The position numbers were made by a program, and so were the translations under genes. The notes below the pieces were generated by a model, which was not told the origin of the DNA, ran no database searches, and saw nothing but the letters and a program-made list of their open reading frames with translations. Source: a virus. Taken from it: DNA of 64,000 nucleotides. The stretch lies in IMG/VR virus record IMGVR_UViG_3300018465_000004, positions 62,001 through 126,000 of that record; one strand, written 5' to 3'. Below are positions 15,397-22,313 of the stretch, piece after piece (positions within the stretch are counted from its first letter, which is position 1; each line of letters starts with the position of its first letter).

Positions 15397-15728
15397 TGGA
15401 TTACCTGGCAGCTACGGCCGACAACCCAGCGAACCTTCTCAGTCCGTTTCTTCAGCTCGGTGTGGTCGGCGTTGTCAATATCGTTCTGTTCTACATTGCG
15501 AGGAGCCTCATTCAGCGGGAGCAGACAAGGGCCGACCGAATTGAAGAAGACAACCGGCGGATCAACAGTCTGATGACCGACCAGATGGTTCCTGCCCTGA
15601 CCAAAGCCACCGAGGCCATCGTTGACGCCCAGCGACTCATTGAGGAGATGAAGCGTGAGCGTGATGTTGAGGCGGAGGCACGGCGCCGGATGCGCGACGA
15701 GAGGGATAATCGTGGAAGAAACGCCTGA
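15396..15728 (+). CDS. membrane protein with coiled-coil tail (110 aa)
   Basis: The GTG overlaps the previous stop by one base. One transmembrane helix (FLQLGVVGVVNIVLFYIA, about residues 18-35) is followed by a long charged coiled coil (IQREQTRADRIEEDNRRINS onward). This is the layout of several small actinophage holin or holin-like proteins, but no endolysin gene is nearby. Could equally anchor the PAS protein. Confidence 0.7.
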   Translation: MDYLAATADNPANLLSPFLQLGVVGVVNIVLFYIARSLIQREQTRADRIEEDNRRINSLMTDQMVPALTKATEAIVDAQRLIEEMKRERDVEAEARRRMRDERDNRGRNA

Positions 15729-15846
15729 GCGCCGACTGGAGCGTATCTCCCGAAACCTTTCCGACGCGGCCGACGAGTTGAAGAGCCTGGTGGTCGCCCT
15801 CCGGGACCAGGTCGAGAAGGAGCGGGACGACGATGACCCAGATTGA
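15712..15846 (+). CDS. small coiled-coil protein (44 aa)
   Basis: GTG start with GAGAGGG six nucleotides upstream, inside the end of the membrane-protein gene. Sequence MEETPERRLERISRNLSDAA onward is helical with a DDDDPD end. Overlaps both neighbours, typical of a coupled cassette. Confidence 0.6.
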   Translation: MEETPERRLERISRNLSDAADELKSLVVALRDQVEKERDDDDPD

Positions 15847-15988
15847 GCGCGAAAGCATCGAAGCCGTCCGAGCGAGGGTGCTGGAGATTTCAAAGCGCCT
15901 TGCTGCCGTCGCCTCTGAGATGGAAGAGATCGCAGCTTTGGTTGAATTGTCTGCGCAGCAAATGCCCGGAGGAGACAGTGATGCCTGA
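15833..15988 (+). CDS. small coiled-coil protein (51 aa)
   Basis: ATG 15833 with AAGGAG about ten nucleotides upstream. The helix IEAVRARVLEISKRLAAVAS has heptad-like hydrophobics. It overlaps the preceding and following genes. Unknown function. Confidence 0.6.
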   Translation: MTQIERESIEAVRARVLEISKRLAAVASEMEEIAALVELSAQQMPGGDSDA

Positions 15989-16460
15989 AGTGTCCCTGGA
16001 GCGGGTCGCCACGGCGGTCGGCGAGATGGCCGACCAGGCGCGTCTGCTTGCCGGTGAGGTCAAGGAAGAGAACGAACTCCGTCGCAGGCAGGACCGCAAG
16101 CAGACGATCCTGATCGTGATTCTGCTTCTCGGTACCGTTCTCATCGGTGCCATGCTGGTCAAGCAGGTCCAGGACTCGTCCGCCCGGAGCGCGGCTGCGA
16201 CGCAGCAGCGGATGGACCAGCTCCGGCTCGCTCGCCAGATCAACGACTGCCTGGATCCCGCGGGCAAGTGCGCGCTTGAGTCCCGGGCGAACCAGCAGCG
16301 GATCATCGGCATCGTCGCGGATGCCGACGTCATCTCCGACCGGTGTGTCGTCATCGCCGAGGGACGGCTGTCCGCCTATGACGCCTGCATGGCGGCCAAC
16401 GGGGTTGTCATCACCACGGACCCGGCCACCGGGAAGGTCACCATCACCCGCAAGCCGTGA
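15981..16460 (+). CDS. single-pass membrane protein (159 aa)
   Basis: ATG with GGAGGAG six nucleotides upstream. An amphipathic helix (VATAVGEMADQARLLAGEVK) precedes one transmembrane segment (QTILIVILLLGTVLIGAMLV, about residues 40-59). The external part has conserved-looking cysteines (NDCLDPAGKCALE; SDRCVV; YDACMAAN) that could form disulfides outside the cell. Last gene of the PAS cassette. Confidence 0.7.
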   Translation: MPEVSLERVATAVGEMADQARLLAGEVKEENELRRRQDRKQTILIVILLLGTVLIGAMLVKQVQDSSARSAAATQQRMDQLRLARQINDCLDPAGKCALESRANQQRIIGIVADADVISDRCVVIAEGRLSAYDACMAANGVVITTDPATGKVTITRKP

Positions 16461-16476
16461 GCCCGGTAACCGCGTG

Positions 16477-16499
16477 CGCCAGGCTGTAGAAGCCTGGCG
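16477..16499 (+). promoter_or_regulatory. hairpin abutting an initiation codon
   Basis: 9-bp arms CGCCAGGCT / AGCCTGGCG around GTAGA. The last base of the stem is the G of the GTG start of the exonuclease gene. It may terminate upstream transcription or limit translation of that gene, which has no other clear ribosome binding site. Confidence 0.5.
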
Positions 16500-17104
16500 T
16501 GACGGTTATCTGCTACGACACCGAGTTCCTTGAGCACGGTCGGACCATCGACCTGATCTCGATCGGGATGGTCAGCGAGAACGGCGACGAGCTGTACCTC
16601 ATCAGCAATGAGATCGATCTCCACCGGCTCGCCCGCCACGAGTGGCTGATGGCCAACGTCGTGCCCTACCTGCCGCTCAAGCGGATCAAGCAGGAGTACC
16701 GCGACGAGTACGAGCTGAAGTACTTTCACGACGACCTCTTCTGGGACGGCGACCACCCCGACTTCGTACGGGTTGTTGACCGGGCCATGCTGAGGCGCAA
16801 GGTCATCCAGTTCATCCTGCGATGCCACCGGCCCGAGCTGTGGGCGTGGTACGGCGCCTACGACCACGTCGCGTTGATGCAGCTGGTTGGAACCATGACG
16901 GGCAAGCCTGACGGCGTTCCAGGCTGGACCAACGACCTGCGGCAGATCCTGCACGAGCTGGGCGACAGGCTCAGCCCGCCGGACCAGGTATCCCGCCGGC
17001 ACCACGCCCTGGCCGATGCGCAGTGGGTCATGAACTCGCTGGGCTGGGTCAACCAGGCGGTCCGCCAGCTCGCCAGCGATTCGATCGCGGAGTTCGGACC
17101 GTGA
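16499..17104 (+). CDS. DEDDh 3'-5' exonuclease (Rv2179c-like)
   Basis: 201 aa. Motifs of the DEDDh superfamily: CYDTEFLE (D7, E9), WAWYGAYDHVAL (third acidic residue, about D122) and RRHHALADAQW (H and D, about 168-172). The size and the DTEF/YDHVAL pattern match the mycobacterial Rv2179c group, which trims RNA 3' ends; many actinophages carry it. Start GTG is set by the need to keep motif I and lies at the edge of a hairpin. The next gene is coupled by GTGA. Confidence 0.8.
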   Translation: MTVICYDTEFLEHGRTIDLISIGMVSENGDELYLISNEIDLHRLARHEWLMANVVPYLPLKRIKQEYRDEYELKYFHDDLFWDGDHPDFVRVVDRAMLRRKVIQFILRCHRPELWAWYGAYDHVALMQLVGTMTGKPDGVPGWTNDLRQILHELGDRLSPPDQVSRRHHALADAQWVMNSLGWVNQAVRQLASDSIAEFGP

Positions 17105-17334
17105 CCGTCGAGGCTCCGCCACCCTTCTTCAATCTGCCGGCGTCGGACTTCCCCTTCGTGGTCGAGTTCTTCCAGGAGGGCCTGCCGGAGGGCAGTGACC
17201 CGCTGTCGCGCATCGTCGTCGACGGACCGGGCGCCGTTATCTGTCCCGGCTACGGCGCGCTCGGGATCCGTGTGCTGACCCGGATCACCTACCCCGACGG
17301 CCGGGTCGAGGAGCAGGGGCCGCCGGATGTCTGA
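17101..17334 (+). CDS. hypothetical protein (77 aa)
   Basis: GTGA overlap with the exonuclease gene. MTVEAPPPFFNLPASDFPFV begins a small beta-rich protein with VLTRITYPDGRVEEQG near the end. No family recognised. Confidence 0.65.
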   Translation: MTVEAPPPFFNLPASDFPFVVEFFQEGLPEGSDPLSRIVVDGPGAVICPGYGALGIRVLTRITYPDGRVEEQGPPDV

Positions 17335-17488
17335 GTTGTGCCGGGCCTGCACTAAAGGGCAGCACGACTGGTGTGTCGCTCTCGACGAAGGCCGTGCTGA
17401 CCTGTGTGTATGCACAGGGGTTTGCGCGAATCGGATAGCCACTGCTGAATGTGGACAGCCGGTAGGAGAGCCCCCGAGTATCGTCTGA
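17327..17488 (+). CDS. small Cys-rich protein (53 aa)
   Basis: ATG with GGAGCAGGGG upstream, overlapping the previous gene by 8 nt. Sequence has CRACTKGQHDWC and CVCTGVC clusters plus a later Cys: six or more cysteines, likely zinc-binding. Recognised only as a type of small actinophage zinc protein. Confidence 0.55.
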   Translation: MSELCRACTKGQHDWCVALDEGRADLCVCTGVCANRIATAECGQPVGEPPSIV

Positions 17489-17517
17489 GACTTCATCCGT
17501 CAAACCCAGAGGTGGCG

Positions 17518-17748
17518 ATGGTGGACGGTCGTGCGCGGCGAGAGTTTCGAACCACGTCCGGCGACGGGATGGTGCTGGAGGTCTACGACGCCACGCTGCT
17601 CTGGTCCTGGTGGCACCACACCGATACCGGTCCGGCCAAGCAGACCTCGTACCATCTCGACTCGCCTGATTCGGCGTTGGCGTTGCTCGCCCAGCTCGCC
17701 GAGACGGTCAGCGCGGCTCCGCTTCATTACAAAGAGGTCGAAGGGTGA
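17518..17748 (+). CDS. hypothetical protein (76 aa)
   Basis: ATG 17518 chosen because AGAGG stands five nucleotides before it. MVDGRARREFRTTSGDGMVL starts a mixed alpha/beta protein with LLWSWWHHTDTGPAKQTSYH. Coupled to the next gene by GTGA. Confidence 0.65.
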   Translation: MVDGRARREFRTTSGDGMVLEVYDATLLWSWWHHTDTGPAKQTSYHLDSPDSALALLAQLAETVSAAPLHYKEVEG

Positions 17749-17948
17749 GCACATTCACGGGGTGGGACCGGCTGCGCGACGTCCGACGGTCGATCGAAGA
17801 GTGTGAGGGCCAGTTCGAGCGGCAGCTCAAGCCGCTCTATGACGCCCGAGACGAGATCATCGTGGAGATGACGGCGGCCGGGATGTCAACGGTTGAGATC
17901 AACCGGCACTGGGGTATCACGCCGAAGGCGTCGGACCCAGGCGCTTGA
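17745..17948 (+). CDS. putative small HTH protein (67 aa)
   Basis: GTGA overlap with the previous gene. A helical N-terminus is followed by VEMTAAGMSTVEINRHWGIT (about residues 40-59), which fits a simple helix-turn-helix as in sigma-factor region 4 or resolvase tails. Possibly a transcription regulator. Confidence 0.55.
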   Translation: MSTFTGWDRLRDVRRSIEECEGQFERQLKPLYDARDEIIVEMTAAGMSTVEINRHWGITPKASDPGA

Positions 17949-18238
17949 TCCAGGTGGCGACGCTGGCGCCCGCGCCGGCAGTGACCTTACGGGCTGAAGA
18001 TCGCGGCGGCGATCCCTCTCCGGAGTGACCCTTCGGATAGTGCAAATAGACACACGCGGAAGTGGTCGCGTCGCGTTGCGTGGTTCGTCCGGCAGGCGCA
18101 CACTGTTTCTCCCGGACGGCCATCCGGGTTGGGGCCGGAACCGCACGGGGTGCGGCGCTGCCGTACAGGTGGTGTTTGCGAGGTTCGAGTCCTCGCCGGC
18201 TCGCGTGTCCGGGGGACGATCCGCTCGTTGAGGTTGGT
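17949..18238. other. 290-nt gap with hairpin and tRNA-like sequence
   Basis: No protein gene is supported. AATAGACACACGCGG (18046) resembles the CCGATTAGACACACG element near the major tail gene. CCCGGACGGCCATCCGGG (18112) can form a hairpin. The tRNA-like element 18132-18203 is described separately. Confidence 0.45.
18132..18203 (+). tRNA. tRNA-like sequence, degenerate or non-functional
   Basis: A tRNA-sized fold can be drawn: acceptor GGGCCGG / CCGGCTC (one G-U), D arm CCGC / GCGG, anticodon stem GCTGC / GTGGT (three wobble pairs), and an excellent T arm CGAGG-TTCGAGT-CCTCG. Against it, position 8 is A and position 33 is G rather than U, and the anticodon (TAC in this alignment) is doubtful. 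It may be a decayed tRNA or coincidence. Confidence 0.25.
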
Positions 18239-18376
18239 GTGCCGTACCCAGCAGCGTGCGCGGTGTGCCGACACCTCAATGCCAGGCATGGCCTGGTGTT
18301 GCTTCGCCGGCTTCGGTGGGAGGCGCTGACGATGAGCTGCCGAGACTGTCCCCAGGGGCTCTGCCGCCATGGATAG
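18239..18376 (+). CDS. small zinc-finger-like protein (45 aa)
   Basis: GTG with GAGG five nucleotides upstream. ACAVCRHLNARHG and CRDCPQGLCRHG are two Cys/His clusters in a 45-residue protein. Its stop overlaps the start of the 117-aa gene by 8 nt. Confidence 0.5.
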   Translation: MPYPAACAVCRHLNARHGLVLLRRLRWEALTMSCRDCPQGLCRHG

Positions 18377-18722
18377 CCTGCCGATCCACGTCCTGACTGA
18401 CATTCAGGCCCGCAAGATCGTCGACCACATGAGCGCCTTCGAGGCGGTCATCCTCGGCGGACGGGTCGATGGCACCGACATCCGCGTCCCCGGCATGAAG
18501 TTCCCGTTCGTGCCGACCCGTCATCACACCAAGGTCGACTGCCGGTTCTGTGACAGCCAGATCTGGATCGGCCCCAGCAGCCTCGACATTAGTCGCATGA
18601 CGGGTAACCACCCGATGTGCACGCTTTGCTTTGCGGCTGGCCGATCTCTGCTCGGTGAGACAGTTCGGATCCGGCTTCAATACGCCGGCCACCAAACGCC
18701 GCCGGATCTGCGTCAGCCCTAA
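18369..18722 (+). CDS. zinc-binding hypothetical protein (117 aa)
   Basis: Begins MDSLPIHVLTDIQARKIVDH. CRFC (about residues 58-61) and CTLC (about 84-87) with nearby His residues make a plausible zinc ribbon. Converges with a leftward gene, sharing 4 nt at the stops. Confidence 0.65.
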   Translation: MDSLPIHVLTDIQARKIVDHMSAFEAVILGGRVDGTDIRVPGMKFPFVPTRHHTKVDCRFCDSQIWIGPSSLDISRMTGNHPMCTLCFAAGRSLLGETVRIRLQYAGHQTPPDLRQP

Positions 18723-18904
18723 CAGCAGCCGTCCGCCGGGTCCTCCCTGAGCACCATCTCCACCACCCGGTCCACGGACGCGACAAGGCGCGGGTCTGTG
18801 CTCGTCATTAGCTCGTGGAAGGGCATCGACGTGACGTCGACCAGGAGCCAGTCTTCGGGTAGAGGCCAGCTACCCTCCCCGGGGTCACTCGCGGTACCGT
18901 TCAT
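18719..18904 (-). CDS. hypothetical protein (61 aa)
   Basis: The start is placed at ATG 18904 (MNGTASDPGEGSWPLPEDWL), after CAGAGAG. It is acidic and ends ADGCC. A lone leftward gene inserted in the rightward run, divergent from the 87-aa gene across only 36 nt. Confidence 0.55.
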   Translation of the reverse strand: MNGTASDPGEGSWPLPEDWLLVDVTSMPFHELMTSTDPRLVASVDRVVEMVLREDPADGCC

Positions 18905-18940
18905 CTCTCTGAGAGTACGCGCTCGCATAGGGAGGGGTCG

Positions 18941-19204
18941 ATGGCTAGCGCGGGGCACAGCGGTGGAACGCCCGACACCGCCACCTTGTACGGCTGGATG
19001 AGCCGGAACCAGGATGGGGCCGAGGGTGTGATCACGGTCCAATCACCGAGTCTTGGTCTCGTGCCGTTGATCGCCAACGACGAGCGGCACGCACGGTCCT
19101 TCCGGAACCTAGCGCGTCAGGCCGCCATGCACCGCGGCTACGCAGCCCTCCTCGTCGCATTCGACCGGCGGCCGGGCGAGCCGCTCGACGTGGTCGATCA
19201 CTAG
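18941..19204 (+). CDS. hypothetical protein (87 aa)
   Basis: ATG after GGGAGGGGTCG. Begins MASAGHSGGTPDTATLYGWM; the second half is helical and basic (HARSFRNLARQAAMHRGYAA). No known family. Confidence 0.65.
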   Translation: MASAGHSGGTPDTATLYGWMSRNQDGAEGVITVQSPSLGLVPLIANDERHARSFRNLARQAAMHRGYAALLVAFDRRPGEPLDVVDH

Positions 19205-19250
19205 CCGGTCGGGGGACCCGTCAGCGTTTACGAAGGTTTACACTTGCCCA

Positions 19251-19508
19251 GTGAAGCAGCCCGAGCTTGACCCGTCCGGCGCAGATGTTGAGCGTTCGCG
19301 ACAAGCGAAAGTCGTACACGCCGCCAGAATCCCGGTGCAGTACTCCGAGGCACTGGAGGCCGAAGCCACCCGACGCGGCATCACCCCGAGCGCGTTGATC
19401 TGTGAGTTCGTCATCGCCGGCTTGAGGGGCCTCGGGGACGACACCGTCGTTTCCGTCAGAGCTTCGGATCTTCATCGGGCCATCGACCAGGCGATCCGGG
19501 CGGCATGA
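19251..19508 (+). CDS. ribbon-helix-helix-like DNA-binding protein (85 aa)
   Basis: GTG start. The segment KVVHAARIPVQYSEALEAEA followed by TRRGITPSALICEFVIAGL (about residues 20-58) matches the ribbon-helix-helix layout: a short strand, helix A, the G-x-(S/T)-x-S-x-(L/I) turn and helix B. Probably a regulator of nearby genes. The next gene overlaps by ATGA. Confidence 0.65.
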   Translation: MKQPELDPSGADVERSRQAKVVHAARIPVQYSEALEAEATRRGITPSALICEFVIAGLRGLGDDTVVSVRASDLHRAIDQAIRAA

Positions 19509-19957
19509 TGAGCGAGCCCGCGCCGCACAAGGAGTACCGGGAGCTTGATTCAGCTGAGCTGATCGAGCTGCTTCGGGCGATGCCGGCTGACGTGCCGGTC
19601 GAGGTCGTCGTCGAGGACCCGAACGGCAACGAGGTGATCACCGAAGTCGTCCGCCTCAGAGTTGGCTGGGGCACGGACTTCGACCGGTCCGGCGGCTACC
19701 AGTGGACGAGGATCGTGGCCCGGATGGAGCCACACGCCGGGCAGCGGGTCATGCGACCCTTCAAGGCGCGCGATGTCCCAATGGGCTCGGTACAGCCGGT
19801 CTGGACCTCTGAGGGCGGGTCGCTCCGCAAGCTCGTTGATCGGGTGTGGGACGGCCCGCAGCCCGGATACCTGACCCTGGTCTTCGACGACGGGTCGCAG
19901 ACGCCGTACCCCGCGGACAAGTCGCTGACGGTCTATCCGCCGGACCAGCCGCTGTGA
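19505..19957 (+). CDS. hypothetical protein (150 aa)
   Basis: ATGA overlap with the RHH-like gene. Two small domains seem present: residues 1-70 (ELDSAELIELLRAMPADVPV then beta strands) and 90-150, a beta-rich end (PGYLTLVFDDGSQTPYPADK). No family recognised. Confidence 0.7.
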   Translation: MMSEPAPHKEYRELDSAELIELLRAMPADVPVEVVVEDPNGNEVITEVVRLRVGWGTDFDRSGGYQWTRIVARMEPHAGQRVMRPFKARDVPMGSVQPVWTSEGGSLRKLVDRVWDGPQPGYLTLVFDDGSQTPYPADKSLTVYPPDQPL

Positions 19958-20160
19958 GCGCCTGGGAGAACGACAAGGGCGTGCGGATGACGTTCGCCGT
20001 CGATGCCCGGTTCGTGGTGGTGACCATGACCCGGCCAGGCTTCGAGCCAAAGGTGAGGCGGTACCCGACCGCCAACGAGGCCGCAGCCCGAACCTTGGCT
20101 TCGGCCAAGGCGAAAGCTCTGCCGAGCACGTTCAAGAGGGTGCCCGAGGTGGAATCGTGA
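19954..20160 (+). CDS. hypothetical protein (68 aa)
   Basis: GTGA overlap with the previous gene. MSAWENDKGVRMTFAVDARF begins a small alpha/beta protein; basic end (KAKALPSTFKRVPEVES). Part of the chain of coupled genes 19251-20845. Confidence 0.65.
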   Translation: MSAWENDKGVRMTFAVDARFVVVTMTRPGFEPKVRRYPTANEAAARTLASAKAKALPSTFKRVPEVES

Positions 20161-20546
20161 CTCAGCCTTGGCCCACTGTGGCGACACAGGACCGGATTCT
20201 CGAAGCCCTCAGCGGCCTTCAGCCGCTTGCTGAGGTGTTCGACGGTGACTGCCTAGACCGGGCGCCGCTGGTAACCCAGACGCTCGTTGAGGCTGGTTTG
20301 CCAGCCGAGGATCGGTGGCTCACCGCCTGGACCGATCAGCAGGTCGTCATGTTCTGCCACAAGCTCACCGTCGTCGGTGACTGGGCGGTCGATGACACCG
20401 CCCGGCAGTTCGACAAGTCCCTGCCCCAGCGTTGGATCGCGTCGGTGTGGGTCTACCTGGCTCGGCTCACCTCCGCGGCCGGCGCCAGGCGGGCAGCGCT
20501 GAACCCGACCCCGTTGTTGGTCTTCCCGGAAGAGGTCGGCTCGTGA
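20157..20546 (+). CDS. possible papain-fold/transglutaminase-like protein (129 aa)
   Basis: GTGA coupling. GDCLDRAPLVTQTLVEAG (Cys32 at a helix start), FCHKLTVVGDWAVDDTARQF (His68; Asp79 or Asp80) give the C-H-D order and spacing of papain-like and transglutaminase-like enzymes. The W-A-V-D-D-T-A-R-Q-F ending is typical of that fold. Catalysis is unproven. Its first residues, MTQPWP, are repeated at the start of the next gene. Confidence 0.5.
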   Translation: MTQPWPTVATQDRILEALSGLQPLAEVFDGDCLDRAPLVTQTLVEAGLPAEDRWLTAWTDQQVVMFCHKLTVVGDWAVDDTARQFDKSLPQRWIASVWVYLARLTSAAGARRAALNPTPLLVFPEEVGS

Positions 20547-20845
20547 CACAGCCTTGGCCGGGGGAGACCTTCCCCGTTCCGCAACGGATCGATGGTCTAC
20601 GTGTCGTTGCCGCGTTCAAGCTTCCGGTCGACAATCGCGACCCCCGTCCGCACCAGTACGCCGTCGTCGTCGAGCAGAACCCCGGCCCCGGCTACATCTA
20701 TCTCGCGTTGGTCTGGCACGACGGCGGGCACGGCTACCGGGCCGGCGAAGGCGGCGTCTACGGACTTGACTGGCCCGACGCCGTGCAGCGCCTCATCGAC
20801 AGGATCAAGACCCGGCTCACGCAAGCTGGCTCCCCCGACAAGTAA
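20543..20845 (+). CDS. hypothetical protein (100 aa)
   Basis: GTGA overlap. Begins MTQPWPGETFPVPQRIDGLR; beta-rich centre (QYAVVVEQNPGPGYIYLALV) and helical end. Shares the MTQPWP start with the previous gene. Unknown. Confidence 0.65.
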   Translation: MTQPWPGETFPVPQRIDGLRVVAAFKLPVDNRDPRPHQYAVVVEQNPGPGYIYLALVWHDGGHGYRAGEGGVYGLDWPDAVQRLIDRIKTRLTQAGSPDK

Positions 20846-20855
20846 CAGGAGAATC

Positions 20856-21206
20856 ATGGCAAGCGACTTCGAGCGTCAGTTCGCCGAGCAGTGGCCGTTG
20901 CGCCCCGACCACCCGGATATGCAGCGGCTCCTGGAGGTCGTCGAGATGGTCGAGCGCCTGAAAGCTGAAGGTGCTGACGCCAGGCAGGTCTACGAGGCTG
21001 TCGTCGACGTCTACACCGTGTCCTACCTCGGCGCCAACCGGATGGGGATGAACATCCCGTCGGACTTTCCGTCAGGCTTACGGCAGAAGCTGTTGGAGCT
21101 GATGACCAACGCCTGGGTTGAGGGGGTGTTCTTCGGGGTGCAGTACGAGCGTCTTGGCGGGCACCGCCCAAGCGCTGAGGATGCCGGGCCGGTCAGGTCC
21201 GGGTGA
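20856..21206 (+). CDS. hypothetical protein (116 aa)
   Basis: ATG with ACAGGAG upstream (5-nt spacer AATC). MASDFERQFAEQWPLRPDHP opens a helical protein with LLELMTNAWVEGVFFGVQYE. Followed by a strong terminator that closes the small-gene region. Confidence 0.7.
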   Translation: MASDFERQFAEQWPLRPDHPDMQRLLEVVEMVERLKAEGADARQVYEAVVDVYTVSYLGANRMGMNIPSDFPSGLRQKLLELMTNAWVEGVFFGVQYERLGGHRPSAEDAGPVRSG

Positions 21207-21236
21207 GCCTGGTACGTCGAACTGAATAAGCACGAA

Positions 21237-21272
21237 GCGGCCGGTACCTGACAGGTACCGGCCGCTCTTCAT
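21237..21272 (+). terminator. rho-independent terminator
   Basis: Stem GCGGCCGGTACCTG / CAGGTACCGGCCGC with a very short apical loop, followed by TCTTCAT. Lies 30 nt after the 116-aa gene. Confidence 0.8.
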
Positions 21273-21297
21273 GAGGGGAGCGAGAGGTCGGGGGAAA

Positions 21298-21316
21298 GTC
21301 ATTCAGCCTGAATGAC
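21298..21316. promoter_or_regulatory. inverted repeat GTCATTCA-GCC-TGAATGAC
   Basis: 8-bp perfect arms with a 3-nt spacer in the gap upstream of the DNA-metabolism operon. Too short and AT-rich for a terminator; plausible repressor or activator site. Unlike the GCTAGGC family. Confidence 0.45.
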
Positions 21317-21403
21317 GGGTTAGAGCGAAAAGTTCATCTCCTCAGCTGTAGGTACTAGCGCCGGCAGCAGTCGGTGACGACGACCTCACTCAGGGAGATC
21401 TTC

Positions 21404-22300
21404 ATGTGGATCTGTTCGAGCTTCGGCATCCTCATGCCGGCGATCCGTCCACCCAAGACCGTCCGGCCGGGCGACCTGCGCACCATGCAGATCCGCGCCC
21501 GTCGCGCCCGCGACCTGGACACCCTGCGCGCGCAGTACATGCGCGGCAAGCTCGGACCCACGATCCACACCCCGGACAAGGACTACGAGTACCGGGCCTA
21601 CTGCACGCCCGAGGCGTTCGCGTTCGCCGTGGCCGCGATGACCATGGAGATCGACTACCTCAAGTTCAAGCCGACCACCGACCGGTACGAGGACGACGAG
21701 CTGCACGCCGTCTACAACCGGATGTGGTCGGTGGTGATGGCCGGGCTGTCGACCCCCCGGCACCGGCGGGAGTACTGGCACAGCAGGCCGCCCGCGTCGG
21801 GAAAGACCGGCGTCACGCTGGACAAGACCACGTCGGGGGTGAACACCGGTTGGCCCGCGGACTACGCCAGCTACGAGGGCTACGACAGCCACCGTTACGC
21901 CCTCCCGGCCGGCACGGCGGACTACCGAAGCACCGCGGCCGACCGCGACAGGTACGAACCCGAGGTGTGGGACGCCGTCGACGGCTGGCGCGACCAGCAG
22001 CCGCTCTCCACCGGCGACCCGGAGCTGGACAAGCTCTACGACGACATCGAAGCGTTGGAACGCGCTCTGGCCGACACCTCTCCCATGGACCACCGCGGCT
22101 GTGAACACGGCCTCAGCGACAACGCCCGCGCCCGCTGCCGGCGCCGCCAGCGCTCCAACCAGGCCGCCGACCTCTCCGAGCTGCGGAAACGCCTCGACGC
22201 GCACTACGACGCCCTCGGCAATCGACTCCTCCAGGCAGATGTCGCGGAAAGTAGCGAGCCTGTGACGGTAGTAGAAGGTAGCGCAACCCCAAATGACTAG
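21404..22300 (+). CDS. conserved actinophage protein (298 aa)
   Basis: ATG 21404 after CAGGGAGATCTTC. Residues 1-125 (MWICSSFGILMPAIRPPKTV; IHTPDKDYEYRAYCTPEAFA; IDYLKFKPTTDRYEDDELHA) match a family I recognise in many actinophage genomes, with no assigned function. The C-terminal half (150-298) is variable and charged, with a CEHGLSDNARARCRRRQ motif. Start of the operon that contains the ParB-like gene. Confidence 0.8.
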   Translation: MWICSSFGILMPAIRPPKTVRPGDLRTMQIRARRARDLDTLRAQYMRGKLGPTIHTPDKDYEYRAYCTPEAFAFAVAAMTMEIDYLKFKPTTDRYEDDELHAVYNRMWSVVMAGLSTPRHRREYWHSRPPASGKTGVTLDKTTSGVNTGWPADYASYEGYDSHRYALPAGTADYRSTAADRDRYEPEVWDAVDGWRDQQPLSTGDPELDKLYDDIEALERALADTSPMDHRGCEHGLSDNARARCRRRQRSNQAADLSELRKRLDAHYDALGNRLLQADVAESSEPVTVVEGSATPND

Positions 22301-22313
22301 GAGAACAACGAAA

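Noticed and set aside
15396-15728. Confident holin call
   Set aside because: Layout is holin-like but no endolysin is nearby and the gene is coupled to a PAS protein, so it is left as a membrane coiled-coil protein.
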